Assembly (NCBI GenBank): GCA_016110215.1
Contig: JADWQD010000018.1
Location: 248,001-312,000, forward strand
DNA length: 64,000 nucleotides
Origin: Capronia americana
Lineage: Eukaryota; Ascomycota; Eurotiomycetes; Chaetothyriales; Herpotrichiellaceae
Reading direction: 5' to 3'
The notes beneath the pieces are model-generated. The model did not search any database. It was not told the origin of the DNA and saw only the letters and a program-made list of their open reading frames with translations. Below are positions 53,864-64,000 of the stretch, one piece after another. Within the stretch, counting starts at the first letter, position 1; each line of letters opens with the position of its first letter. The position numbers were made by a program, and so were the translations under genes.

Positions 53864-56800
53864 TCGTCGTGAGGTCAAAGAACGATGTACTTACGGCAAA
53901 CCTACTTGATTCTCACCGCGTCGCTTGGACTGTGGTCGTCCTCCCGAAGGCCCCAGGCCAAGGTTTCGATCGAGTTTAGGGGCTAAGGTCGACGAATGAA
54001 GCGGAAGTAGTCCGGGAGCCGCTGAACGATAGGATGAATGTAGATGATTTGGAAGAGTTCGTGCTGGATTGATAAAGAACCGCCTGCTTGACCGATATAA
54101 AGAGCCCACAATATACCAACACAGTAAGCTGGTATTGCTGGAGAAGCCGGCAGTGGTGGTTCCAATAAAGGTGAAACCAACGAAGACGTGACGCCTAACC
54201 GTTCGGACCCGTGATGGCGGGCTTTACAGGAGCCATCTGCAACGTCAGCGTTGAGTTCTTCGCTTCATTGAGAATTCGGTCTGCCATGGAGCCAAAGGCA
54301 TGTCCCTCTTCGGCGAATGTCATGTTCAAACCAGTACCACTGTGAGGATTGGGTATCGGCCCGTCCATTCCCCTGATGTCTTTTGACGATAAGTGGGAAA
54401 ATGTGGATCGACACAGCGAGGCAGTGCTGGGCGAGGGGTTGCTTGTGGCTGTATTCCCTAGTCCCACCGGTTCGACAACGAAGCGGAGGAACCTGGGTTG
54501 GGAATACCGTCCGCAACTAGCCAATCTCTCCTTACGCTGGATTCGACATCGGCCAACAGTGGTGGGTTGTGATATCTCGCGACATCTATCGCAGGGAGGT
54601 CAGCCAAATTTAGGTCAAGGCAGACTGCTCTCGGAGGTTCTCGATTCGGGAACTCAGAAGTACGAATGAGAAGAGTGGCCTCGATCCTACGCTGTTCGGG
54701 GAGACTGACAACGTGGTGCTCCCTTCCCATTCTGGTTTGAGCGACTGTCTCGTTTCCTTCGTGATATGGCCGCTCCAACATAGGGATCGCCGTGCCCAAG
54801 TTAGTCGGGATTGGCTAGCTGCGGGAGCAGGATGGAATAATGTTCTCCAAATGCATGTAGTCCAAAATGAGAGAATGGCGAAGAACGTCGAGCTGGAGCT
54901 GGAGAAGATACCAGACACGACCGGAAGCCTCCCTCCAGGCGGGGATGCGGCAACTGTCTACTGTTGCTGTAGGGCCAGATGAAGCCTGGAATAGCTGTAG
55001 CTTGGATTTGAACCCTCGCGGTCCAAGACGTCCTTCTGGCGATTCTGAGAGCACACCGCCATCGGCAAAAACACCGCCAATATGGTGCTTCTCCTCGGGG
55101 CCATTCATGAGCATTGTCCAGTCCAGAATTCACGGCGAGTATCACACAGAAGCAGCTTCTCGGTGGGCCATGTTGTTTTTACTCTCGACAACTCGTGTCG
55201 CTGCAACCCCACGCGTGCCACCTACCCGGTAATCTGAGCCTCGTGTTCTGTAGGTGAATACTTAGTGAAAGTACCCTCAGCTGGGATCGATCCTGGTATC
55301 TGCCCCGCGTCTGTATGTGGTTCTTCCCATCACTTCGGCGAGAAGACTCCTTGGAAGACTTCGACTGAATAGTGATGCTACTTTTAGTACTTGCACCATG
55401 TTAGCTCCCAAGCAAATGAGGACGAGTACGAATACGCCAGCGTGAGCTTGCCTGTATCGATGAGATCGAGCGGCGAGGAGCGGACCTATGATGTCAATTT
55501 GAGGAGCCGACACAATCCCATTTTCCGAAGAGGGAGCTTCAACTCTATCGTGACGATCGAAAATGATCGCTCAATATTTTCTCGATCCCTGGGGATGAGG
55601 CATTTGAGTGGATCGATATTTTTGGAGGTGCCCTTAAAACTCTCGGTCACGAGACAATGCGTCTTCTTGGTGACTAGCTGCTCACGGAAGAAAACTGGAA
55701 GTTCTCTCCGCATGTCGATCTACGAGTCGTAATGTCAGTTGTCCAGAGCGAACGATAATTCCTGGGGATCGGCCATGGCCGAGCCGGATAACCCGATGGG
55801 AGAAAGGAGCAGTTTATGGTCATGTGCGCTCAGGCACGGTACGAACAGTGGCAATTCACGAAGCGACTGCATTGTGAAATGACTCCGTCAGCAATTTGGC
55901 AGATTCTGGTTCCAGAGCAAATGCGATTGCTCCTGAATCGCAGGCCCTGGAAGTCACCGAACCGCAGCAAACAGAGCTGTTCTGTGTGGGAAGTTGGATG
56001 GGGACAATAATTTCGCGCGGACATTAACCCAGCCACGAAGGATCGAAGAGCCAAGGCGAGGCTCACTCGTCGCTGGCAGTGTGCAGGGCTGGGCGGATGT
56101 AGATTCTGGGGCAGCTCCACGGTATTCTGCCATCTGTCGGAGGAACAATTTATGTCACGGGGAAAGAAACTTGCAGCGAGCGAGATGCACGATGCAGCTG
56201 TTGTCTGATACGCCGATAATAGCAGAGTTGACGGCAATAGTGGTGTGTGATTGCGCGTCCACCACGGACCGATAACGGTTTCGACGCACAGGGACACAGG
56301 GAGCACGGAATATTCTGCATGCTAAGCTTTCTTACCGAGGACGTTGAGTGGGGTGCATTCACGAGGATGCCCTTCGTGACGGCAGAGTGGTGACGCTCCA
56401 GTCGGATATGCGGCAGACAGAGGACCGGGAAGGTAAGAGAATATGGCGCGTCAGGAGACGCAGGGTGTCGATGGATTGAGCTCCCTGAGGAGCTTGTGAG
56501 CGAATCATCAACAGCCCAAGGCAGACTGGCAAGAAGAAAGCGTAATGGACTGGGTGCCGAGGTGGAGAAATTGTCGAGGTTGCAAGTTGCACTGCCTCGT
56601 CTGATGTTGCTCTGAGAGGTCGACAGCATTTTGCAGGAGAATCGCCTGAGGAGCAGGAAGGAGGACAAGGAGTGATCATTGCTTACTGGGCCATGGACGT
56701 ATGGAGACTCCTCTTGCTCCTTGGGCTCCTCCCTGCAGCGCAAACTCAAAGAACGCTACTCGTAATCGTTCGCATTCGAAATACGAGAATGTCAACAGCG

Positions 56801-57436
56801 CTGGTCACTTTCCAGGCGCACCCAGTGCCTCTACCGCCACGGAAATGGCTTCTACGGTCGTGTCCGGGGCCGACAAGGCCGTGTCTATCTCAGCTAGGAG
56901 CAGCAGCAGGCTGACTTCAGTCCCTCGAGCCCGGCGGTGTCGTGGTGGACAGATATCTTCGCGCCCCGTGATAGAGGATTGAGGGATCTGATCGCCTGCG
57001 AGGAAGGGTCAAATGCTTCCAGAAATAGTGTGCTTCAGGATTGGTTTTAGGCGACGGGGCCCCTAGTTGACTGGGCCGCCCACGGGAATGGGCTCTCCAC
57101 ACCCATGGTACAGGCAGTGGAGAGCGTACAGGGCCCTTAGGCGCTCGCCCAATCACACAGCCTTGCGACCGTCTCACGGCTCGTTCTCCTCTCGCGCTTC
57201 TCTCACTTCTCCGCCTCCAGCAGCTCTTACAAATATCAACCCGCGTTCCATTACGACTTCGATCTCTTGAGCTGTTTGCCTCACGATCCGGACGATTAGG
57301 GCTCATCCTTCATAGCGCAAGCAGAAATATATCAGAGCACCCCATCCCTCATCTCACGTCCCCTCACCCCTGGGATCATCTGTAGCCCATCCTGTCGTCC
57401 ACGCACCCCCTGATTTCTGAATCAGAACCGTCAACA
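53864..57436. other. longest gene-free stretch, with weak minus-strand frames
   Basis: No gene is convincing in these 3.6 kb. The minus strand has consecutive open frames at 55713-55486, 55114-54815, 54799-54458 (same frame as the previous, separated by a TAG) and 54524-54195. Some, such as ACLDLNLADLP-like VCLDLNLADLPAIDVARY and MTFAEEGHAFGSMADRIL, read like protein. No known domain or consistent splice path joins them. A decayed gene or an unrecognised multi-exon gene is possible. From about 56300 to 57436 only the stomatin-like gene's promoter is expected. Confidence 0.3.
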
Positions 57437-58556
57437 ATGGACTCTCCTCGCGACTCGGGCCTCGAAAGTGGCAAGAACACCACTGTCCCACCGGTGGGAT
57501 TCCGTCCTCAGAACGGCGGCTTGATCAAAGTGCAACCGCCGCGGCGCGAGGACTTGCAACCGTCGTATGCGCAGACGCTCCAAGGCGACGAGGAACAGAA
57601 TCATGGCTGGTACGGGTCTATGAGTATGCGCATTGCGACCCATTCTCTGCAAATCAAAGCTAACGCTGGGCGCAGTCAACTCTCTAGGAAACTGTCTCGG
57701 TTTCTTCGGCGCCGTTCCCTGCTGTATCATCTGCCCGAATCCCTACAAGCCAGTGTCCCAAGGCAACGTCGGCCTGGTCACAAAGTTCGGTCGCTTCTCG
57801 CGCGCCGTCGACCCTGGCTTGGTCAAGGTCAACCCTCTCTCTGAGCGCCTTATTCAGGTCGATGTCAAGATTCAGATCGTGGAGGTCCCCCGCCAAGTTT
57901 GCATGACCAAGGACAATGTCACACTGAATCTGACCTCGGTCATCTACTATCACATCATCTCCCCTCACAAGGCCGCTTTCGGTATCTCGAATATCCGTCA
58001 GGCTTTGGTTGAACGCACCCAGACCACACTCCGTCACGTGGTTGGCGCTCGTGTCCTGCAAGACGTGATTGAGCGCCGCGAGGAGATCGCGCAGTCGATC
58101 GGAGAGATCATCGAAGAGGTCGCCTCAGGTTGGGGAGTTCAGGTCGAGTCCATGCTCATCAAAGACATCATCTTCAGCAACGATCTCCAAGACTCGCTCT
58201 CGATGGCTGCCCAGTCCAAGAGAATCGGTGAATCCAAGGTCATTGCTGCACGTGCTGAAGTCGAGTCGGCCAAACTCATGAGACAAGCCGCCGATATCTT
58301 GAGCTCAGCTCCTGCCATGCAGATCAGGTATCTCGAAGCTATGCAAGCCATGGCCAAGACGGCGAACAGCAAGGTCATCTTCTTGCCTGCTGCCAATCAG
58401 ACCATCCCAACCGACCTGAGCGCATTCCAAAATCAGAACAATGGAGGCGAAGCTAGCGGCTTCAACTCGAAGCAAAATACCGGCAATGCCTTCAACATGG
58501 ACAGCGGCGATGGCTTCCAACAGGCCATGAATGCGCGCGTTATCGAGAACATCTAA
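57437..58556 (+). CDS. stomatin-like SPFH domain protein
   Basis: Exons 57437-57623 and 57676-58556 (52 nt intron) give 355 aa. A polar N-terminus leads to a hydrophobic hairpin (GFFGAVPCCIICPNPYKPV), typical of monotopic stomatins, followed by the SPFH domain: NVGLVTKFGRFSRAVDPGL, VEVPRQVCMTKDNVTLN, and the alpha-helical ERREEIAQSIGEIIEEVASGWG with AAQSKRIGESKVIAARAEVESAKLMR. The C-terminus is Asn/Gly/Gln-rich. Stomatins form oligomeric membrane scaffolds in plasma membrane or mitochondria that modulate channels and proteases. The splice restores GSMINSLGNCLG. A housekeeping-type gene, strongly conserved in fungi. Confidence 0.94.
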
Positions 58557-59534
58557 GCAACACCGACCAGAGGTATGAGTTGGATGATGGAACAAGCAGA
58601 GATAGGCTGCGCTGGGCCTTGAGCCGAATTCACCTTCGGCCACTGCTCGGTTGAAAGGAACTGCTTGGTATTTTTTTTTGCGCTTTGGGCTGGGAATATC
58701 GACGTCAGTTTTTTGAGATACCCCTTGAGTATCAACGGCATTCGCTTTAACTTTCTGTATCACTATTGATTTCTGATGCCCACCGATGGCTCTGGATTGA
58801 AGCCGAGCCAGAAAATAATGACTGCAATGAATAACTTTTCCTGCTGTAAAACATCACTCCCACCGCATGTTTCGCGTGTTCGTCATCGATGATGGCACTG
58901 GGCAGCGAGTGGCTGACGCATGGGGCCCTCCTTACTCCGTACTCCGTCCTGGGCAGGTAAAGTCCGAGGAAGGATTTTGGTGGAAGTGGACAACTTGGCC
59001 GCCGCGAAAATCGACTGTGATTCGTATCTTCGACGAACCTCGACCGCGCTTCGGGCGGGTTTCCTTCTTTGTCGCTGCAATCACAGATTTGCTGCGCGCG
59101 GATCATTTTTGTCCGAGTTCAACCGGGCTGCTTTGGACGGATTCTCTCCTTTTCGAGACGCCCAGGTTGCTGACTCCGGTATGAAACTGATTAGAACCTT
59201 CGCGAACGAGCAGTCAAGTCTCATGAGAGCTAGTAACACATGCAATGTAGATCACCAGGGGAAGGAACCGGTTGTCCGCTCCATCCCAAAGCTTCTCTAA
59301 ACCCGACATGCAACGGGAAAGGCAGAGCATGGAGATATCGCTTCCTCCGTGGTCCGCGGAAAACCCAAGCAGGGTGAGTGGCTATTTAACATGACCTGGC
59401 CTCCATGTTTCGAGGATCACCACCATCTTGAACCATTATTGTCGACAAAGGAAGCCATCAAGCCCGCTCCTCCCATTCTACTTCGGAGAAGAAACAATTC
59501 GAGCTGAGATATCTGATCGAACAAATCCAGCAAT
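58557..59534. other. intergenic region, stomatin-like to SDR gene
   Basis: These 978 nt include a short poly-T run (about 58671-58679) just after the stomatin-like gene, as in many fungal 3' regions. No additional gene is supported. Confidence 0.5.
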
Positions 59535-60561
59535 ATGGCCACGTTCACAGCGAAGACTACAGGCGCCGAGGTCGTTAGGGAATTCAGCGATAGAATCAAG
59601 GGCAAAACGAGTCAGTGCCTTGCGTCGCCCACGTGAGAAATCTTCCGGACTGACAAAGAGAGCAGTTGTCGTTACAGGCGCCAGCGAGAAGGGTCTTGGA
59701 GGGGAGACGGCGGTCGCACTTGCTCATGGCCATCCGGAGCACCTGATTCTTCTCGCTCGAGCCCAGTCGCGCGTGGAATCTATCATGGCCCGCATCAAGG
59801 AGATTGACTTGTCCATCAAGGTTGACTTTGTGCCTGTCTCTCTTGACGACTTCGATTCCGTGCGCGCCGCAGCTGCCACGATCAACAGCAAGATCTCCAA
59901 GCTCGACATTCTCATCAACAATGCCGGAATCATGGCCATCCAAAAGTACACGACCAACAAGAACGGAATTGAGATTCAGTTCGCAACCAATCACCTGGGC
60001 CACTTCCTCTTCACCAAGCTGCTCTTCCCCAAGATCCTCGCCGCCGGCCCTGGGTCCAGGATCGTGAACGTGACGAGTCTGGGTCACAAGATTGGACCTG
60101 TGCGGTTCGACGACTACAACTTCTCCGGTGGCAAGGAATATGACCCTTGGTCGGGTTACGGCCAATCCAAGACTGCCAACATCCTCTTCTCACTCTACCT
60201 CGCCAACAAGCTGCGTGATCGCGGCATTCAGAGTTACAGTCTTCACCCTGGCAATATCTTTGAAACACAACTGGGCACCCATATTACCGACATTTTCGCC
60301 GCGATTGGTGCTATCGAAGGTATTGCGCAAAAGAACACGGGCAGACATTTCCCACTTGAGGATGAAGCCCAGAAGAGCATGGCCGAGGGAATTTCTACGA
60401 CACTTGTGGCGGCGCTGGATCCCAGGATTGAGCCGCAGAGTGGGATGTACATGGCAAACTGTCAGCCTCAGAAGACGTACGAATACGCAGAAAGTCTCGA
60501 GGGCGCCGAGAAATTGTGGAAGCTAAGTGAGGAGCTGGTTGGTGAGAAGTTCGACATCTGA
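59535..60561 (+). CDS. short-chain dehydrogenase/reductase
   Basis: Exons 59535-59610 and 59666-60561 (intron GTCAGT...AGCAG, 55 nt) give 323 aa. The short first exon (MATFTAKTTGAEVVREF) joins to IVVTGASEKGLGGETA, forming the cofactor-binding TGxxxGxG loop across the splice; without it, the frame upstream of the motif is not protein-like. NNAGIMA, the NHLGHF helix and the active-site YGQSKTANILF (Tyr and Lys) are intact, followed by LHPGNI. It belongs with retinol-dehydrogenase/WWOX-type fungal SDRs acting on hydrophobic carbonyls or alcohols. It lies about 880 nt upstream of a P450 on the same strand, so the two could act in one pathway, an inference. Confidence 0.92.
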
Positions 60562-61441
60562 GGCTACTGGAGAATTGAACCACGAATGAACAAAGATAAA
60601 GATAGAAGACCGATGTCTGACCTCTGCCAGCCTGTGAAGCTTGCGGCGAATAAAGTCTGATACTTTGAGTCCTGCGTCCCGTTCTCAAGGAGCGGAGTCA
60701 GAGCCCGCTCTCACACCGTTCTCGCTCTCGTTCTCATTCTCACTCTCACTTTCACACTCACTCTTCATCCTATTCTTAAGAATCCGACCTAGAGCCCATG
60801 ACGTAAGGCTTGGCGAGATTGCGGCTTCTGCTCTGTTGGCCTTTTGAGTCTCTCTGCTGTCGTCTCGCCTCTTTCCGCAGAGCCTCGCACATAGTGGCTA
60901 AATGGTCGCATAACCCTGCCGCATAGTTCGACCCATCGACATGCGGAGAACAGGGCACCGTCAGGCTGTGCGCTGACCGGGCTGACCTAAACCTTCCACA
61001 AAGGGCTTATGTGGGGTCGAATATCAACGTGCCACTGCCGACGTCGATGGGGAATTTCCGATGGAGAGCGTCCGCGGGGCTGCTGCTACAAGGTCGCCCA
61101 GTTGCCATCGGAAGCCGTTTGGTCTGCAGTTGCCCGTTGCTCTCCAATCAGAGGAAGCCCAAATCAGCTCGTACAATGCCTCCCCAGACCCAGCGGGTCA
61201 AGGAAGCGGTACAATTGGACGAGCGGCCAAAGCGTGCGCATGATTTCACAAGGCCTGGAGCCAAGCGTTCTGGATCTGGAGAGAAATCGTCGGCAATGCA
61301 TTTAAGAGCATCATTGGGCGGGGAACGACGCCTATAGATATAGGTGTCGATGGGCTCATCCCTGCCACCGCTCCTCCTCTTCTGACGTCTGCTGTTTTGT
61401 TCACAGCGTTAGGATAGGATTTTTGAGATCAAGCTGTCAAG
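60562..61441. other. intergenic region, SDR to P450
   Basis: These 880 nt should hold the P450 promoter. The left part contains a pyrimidine-rich repeat tract. No gene is supported. Confidence 0.5.
60708..60777. repeat. CT-rich simple repeat
   Basis: A 70 nt pyrimidine-rich tract is built of CTCACT/CTCGTT/CATTCT hexamer variants. Confidence 0.75.
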
Positions 61442-63347
61442 ATGAAGGTCGTCGACACTTCGTCGTCGCCAGAGAAAATCTCGCTTGTCGCACAGATTGT
61501 CGCCTTCGTGACTAGCAATTTCCTGCTTGTGTCGGTTCTTGCCCTCGTCGGCAGATGTTTGTACAAGAAATATGCTTCGCCTCTGAGAAATGTGCCCGGC
61601 CCCTGGCTCGCCTCGGTATCAAGATTATGGAAAGGTACTAAATCTTCCTTCCTGGTGCTGGATCCTGCTGACGATCTGAATTCCAGTATGGAGCACGTAT
61701 AATGGTCACACCGAGCTCGACCATATAGCTTTACATAAGAAATACGGTAAGCACCAGATTGGTGAGACATGATCGAGCAAGTCTTCTCACAGGGGAAAAG
61801 GACCCGTCGTTCGGACAGCACCAAATGAGGTATCCTTCGGCACATGTAACGCCGCCAAGGACATCTTTGCCGTGGGCAAGGGCTTCCATAAGACCATGTT
61901 CTACAGCGTCTTTCCACCAAAGGTAAGTTCCAAGCTCGAGCCACGCGCCGCAAGGTTGCAACCACAGCTTGAGGCGGCAAATCTGACCTGTTCGGACAGC
62001 ACGCACCCGATATCTTCACTGAAGTCCGCGAGTGGAAGCACGCACAGATGAAACGCTACGCGGTGGTACCATACAGTCTGCCTCAGATGCAGAAACGTTC
62101 CGAGCCAATCGAGAGTATGATCAAGCTCCTGATGGAGCACCTCGAGAAATATGCCACGGACAACAAACGGGTGTGCAATCTGGGGAATTTGTTGCATTAT
62201 TTCGCCTTCGACGTATGCTAGGTATCCCCCTCCCCGCTGATCGGTTTGCTGACGCCACCGTTTAGGTGCTCGGCGAGGTCGCATTTTCCCGTCAATTCGG
62301 GTTTCTCGAGCAAGAGATTGATATCGAGGGCTCAATAAAGAACATTGATGATGTGCAGTGGTATGACGGCATCGTTGGCCACATCGCCGAGTTCGACATT
62401 CTCCTTCGAAACAACCCAATTCGACAATACTTGCCCAAGAAGTTCCAGATGCAGCCTACCACCATGACAAAAATTGCTGTCGCCGAGTTGGAGAAGCGAA
62501 AACAGAAGGATGGCAATTTCGACTCTCAGGGCATTGATCTTCTGGCGGAGCTGTTGAGAGCTCATGAAGGGAATGCTGAGAAGTTCTCAATCAACGACGT
62601 GTTCAGTATTGCTCATGGTGCAGTGTGAGTGCTGTCGATTTTGACGATTGGAATGTCTCACTGACTGCCGCTACAGCTTCGCGGGATCCGACTCAACCGC
62701 TTCAACTATGCAGTCGTTCTTCTACCTCGTTTTGAATAATCCGAAAGCGTACGCCAAGCTTACACAGGAAGTCAATGAAGCCCAAGAAGCCGGGAAGCTC
62801 TCCGAGATCGTGACTTATGCCGAAGCCCAGGCTCTGCCTTATTTCCAAGCCTGTCTGAAGGAAGCCATGCGGGTACGCCCGGCAGTCGGACTGGGTATCT
62901 ACCGCAAGACACCTCCTGAAGGTGTCGAGATTGGTGGAAAGTACTATCCTGGTGGCATCGAGGTTGCGGTGAACGGATGGGTGCTTCACCGCGATGCTGC
63001 GATCTTTGGAGACGATGTCGAGGAGTTCAGGCCCGAGCGGTGGTTTGAGAGAGATGCGAAATTGATGGGTTCTCATTTGTACCAGGTACGTTCCTCACTC
63101 TGCCCATTTCGGCAACGTGGGTATTTGCCAACTCTAATCTTGCACACAGTTTGGAGGCGGTTCTCATCTCTGCATCGGCCGCAACCTAGCCTTGTTCGAG
63201 ATGAACAAGACCCTCATCCAGATTCTCAGGGAATACGACGTGACACTGGTGCATCCAGGTCGACCGTTGCAGTATCACTCGACATTTTTCGTGGTCCAGG
63301 AAGGGCTGGAGGTCTACCTGCGAAAGAGGTCCGACAAGGCTCAATAG
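61442..63347 (+). CDS. cytochrome P450 (seven exons, pisatin-demethylase-like)
   Basis: Exons are 61442-61634, 61687-61746, 61801-61922, 62000-62212, 62266-62624, 62677-63085 and 63150-63347, giving 517 aa. An N-terminal anchor (FLLVSVLALVGRCLY) is followed by a proline hinge (RNVPGPWLASVSRLW). The spliced HKKYGPVVRTAPNEVSFG segment, the I-helix FAGSDSTAST (restored across intron 5), the ExxR in CLKEAMRVRPAVG, the RPERW motif and the heme loop FGGGSHLCIG with Cys460 (exon 7) are all present. The pattern resembles the CYP57/benzoate-type P450s such as pisatin demethylase. Intron 2 must end at an AAG acceptor (61800), 8 nt beyond a CAG that would shift the frame. Substrate unknown; possible partner is the upstream SDR. 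Confidence 0.92.
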
Positions 63348-63811
63348 ATGGTCGCTGCTATAGCATTTTATTCGTGAACGAGGAATTTGAGGGCCGACCA
63401 GTCGGGACTGGTCGCAAACGAGATGGCGGTGCAGGGGTGTGTTTTATGCGAGTCATTAGAGCGGCGACTAAGGGGCCATTTTCGACGAAGTTCACTCCGT
63501 ATCGCACCTTAAGATGACAACGCCGGTAATCAATAACGTTGTCTTGTCTCTGATGTGTCTGACCTGAGACTCGTCTCGGAAGATCTCGTTCGAATTTTGT
63601 GATTGGCTTGCATGATCAGCCTTGCGCCACAACGAGGCTGAGGTAACTGAGACGATCATTTGTAGAAATGTAGCCTTGTCTCGGCTCACATTCCGAAATA
63701 GGCCTTGGTTTGTCCCCGCGGCAGCCTTGCGCCAGAGGTTGTGGTGATGCAGTCTCAACGCTTTTTCTTCGCGGTCAGTCAACTTGATCACCCTGACGCC
63801 GTGCCGCTCTG
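63348..63811. other. intergenic region
   Basis: These 464 nt follow the P450 and precede the partial gene at the right edge. A minus-strand frame (63791-63492) has no recognisable signature. No other structure is seen. Confidence 0.45.
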
Positions 63812-64000
63812 ATGGCGTGGCTCCAGGTGGGCGACCAGGTTGTGCTGAAACAAGATCTCAGCATGTATGGCTCCGTCCAGCGCACCAACGACGACTCAGA
63901 GGAGCCGTTTGACAACCTGTTGACCATCGCCCATACTCAGGTCCCGCCTGATGTCTGGGACGACTTCCTCAAGAGCGCTGTGCCACCGCAGGGCTATGTA
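63812..64000 (+). CDS. partial gene, possibly UBE2O-type ubiquitin-conjugating enzyme
   Basis: The frame from the ATG at 63812 runs open to the window edge (63 codons shown). The N-terminal segment MAWLQVGDQVVLKQDL, then YGSVQRTNDDSEEP, and VPPDVWDDFLKSAVPPQGYV recalls the start of large fungal E2 proteins of the UBE2O type, in which a VGDxV motif and a short beta-rich module precede the rest. The resemblance is from memory of the family pattern and the catalytic UBC domain would lie beyond the window. The exact start, and an upstream exon, remain open. Confidence 0.45.
   Translation, partial: MAWLQVGDQVVLKQDLSMYGSVQRTNDDSEEPFDNLLTIAHTQVPPDVWDDFLKSAVPPQGYV

Noticed and set aside
54990..55020. 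tRNA-like T-arm, GGGTTCAAATCC on the minus strand
   Set aside because: The flanking bases do not pair into a T-stem and no acceptor, D or anticodon arm can be built around it.
56150..56749. 199-codon minus-strand frame
   Set aside because: No conserved motif, mixed Ser/His/Arg composition and competing frames of similar length on both strands.
1..64000. CRISPR arrays, prophage or bacterial operon structures
   Set aside because: The genes have spliceosomal introns and fungal families; the only tandem repeats are short satellites without unique spacers.

Overview
The window is nuclear DNA from a filamentous ascomycete (Pezizomycotina). Genes carry short spliceosomal introns of about 47 to 100 nt with GT-AG (one GC-AG) borders, and several encode families restricted to or typical of this group (DUF3425 bZIP, DUF3433, DUF3292, DUF6604, RTA1, fungal SLATT). 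A eurotiomycete, possibly a black-yeast type (Chaetothyriales), fits the gene style, but this is an inference and not proven by the sequence. I saw no rRNA or tRNA gene, CRISPR array or intact transposon. Exon borders were worked out by hand from reading-frame continuity and protein-family logic.

Layout. 0-8 kb: an MFS sugar transporter (-) shares a divergent promoter with a cytochrome P450 (+), followed by a five-exon C2H2 / fungal-trans regulator (+). This is a plausible small catabolic or specialised-metabolism group. 8-9.3 kb: a gene-free, AT-rich, repeat-like strip with a short telomere-like motif. 9.3-20 kb (all +): a DUF3425 bZIP factor, a secreted lysozyme-like protein, the SEC11 signal peptidase subunit, a DUF3433 membrane protein and a DUF3292 membrane protein. 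20-26.3 kb (all -): a DUF6604 protein, a short-chain dehydrogenase and a NAPE-PLD-like metallo-beta-lactamase. The last is divergent from an amidohydrolase-type decarboxylase (+) whose stop codon lies inside a minisatellite.

28.8-34.9 kb (all -): a single-pass membrane protein, a kinesin-6-like motor and an aquaporin. 36.5-41.5 kb: an NmrA-like protein (+), a SnoaL-like pseudogene broken by a nonsense codon and a one-base deletion (-), a fungal SLATT two-TM protein (+), and a GMC oxidoreductase (-) tail-to-tail with it. 42.9-48.3 kb: a small protein with a GC[LM] decapeptide repeat (-), a membrane protein with two H-x2-HC motifs (+) and an RTA1 family protein (+). 49.9-53.9 kb: a long disordered-tail SDR-like protein lacking the catalytic lysine (-), divergent from an arylamine N-acetyltransferase (+). 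53.9-57.4 kb: the longest stretch without a convincing gene. 57.4-63.4 kb (all +): a stomatin-like protein, a second SDR and a seven-exon P450. The first exon of a possible UBE2O-type gene runs off the right edge.

Most of the window looks like ordinary chromosome arm mixing housekeeping genes (SEC11, kinesin, stomatin) with accessory metabolic genes. The most notable items are the SnoaL pseudogene, the SLATT gene, the SDR pseudoenzyme, the GC-AG and stop-containing NAGNAG splice sites, the minisatellite over a stop codon, and the decapeptide-repeat protein.
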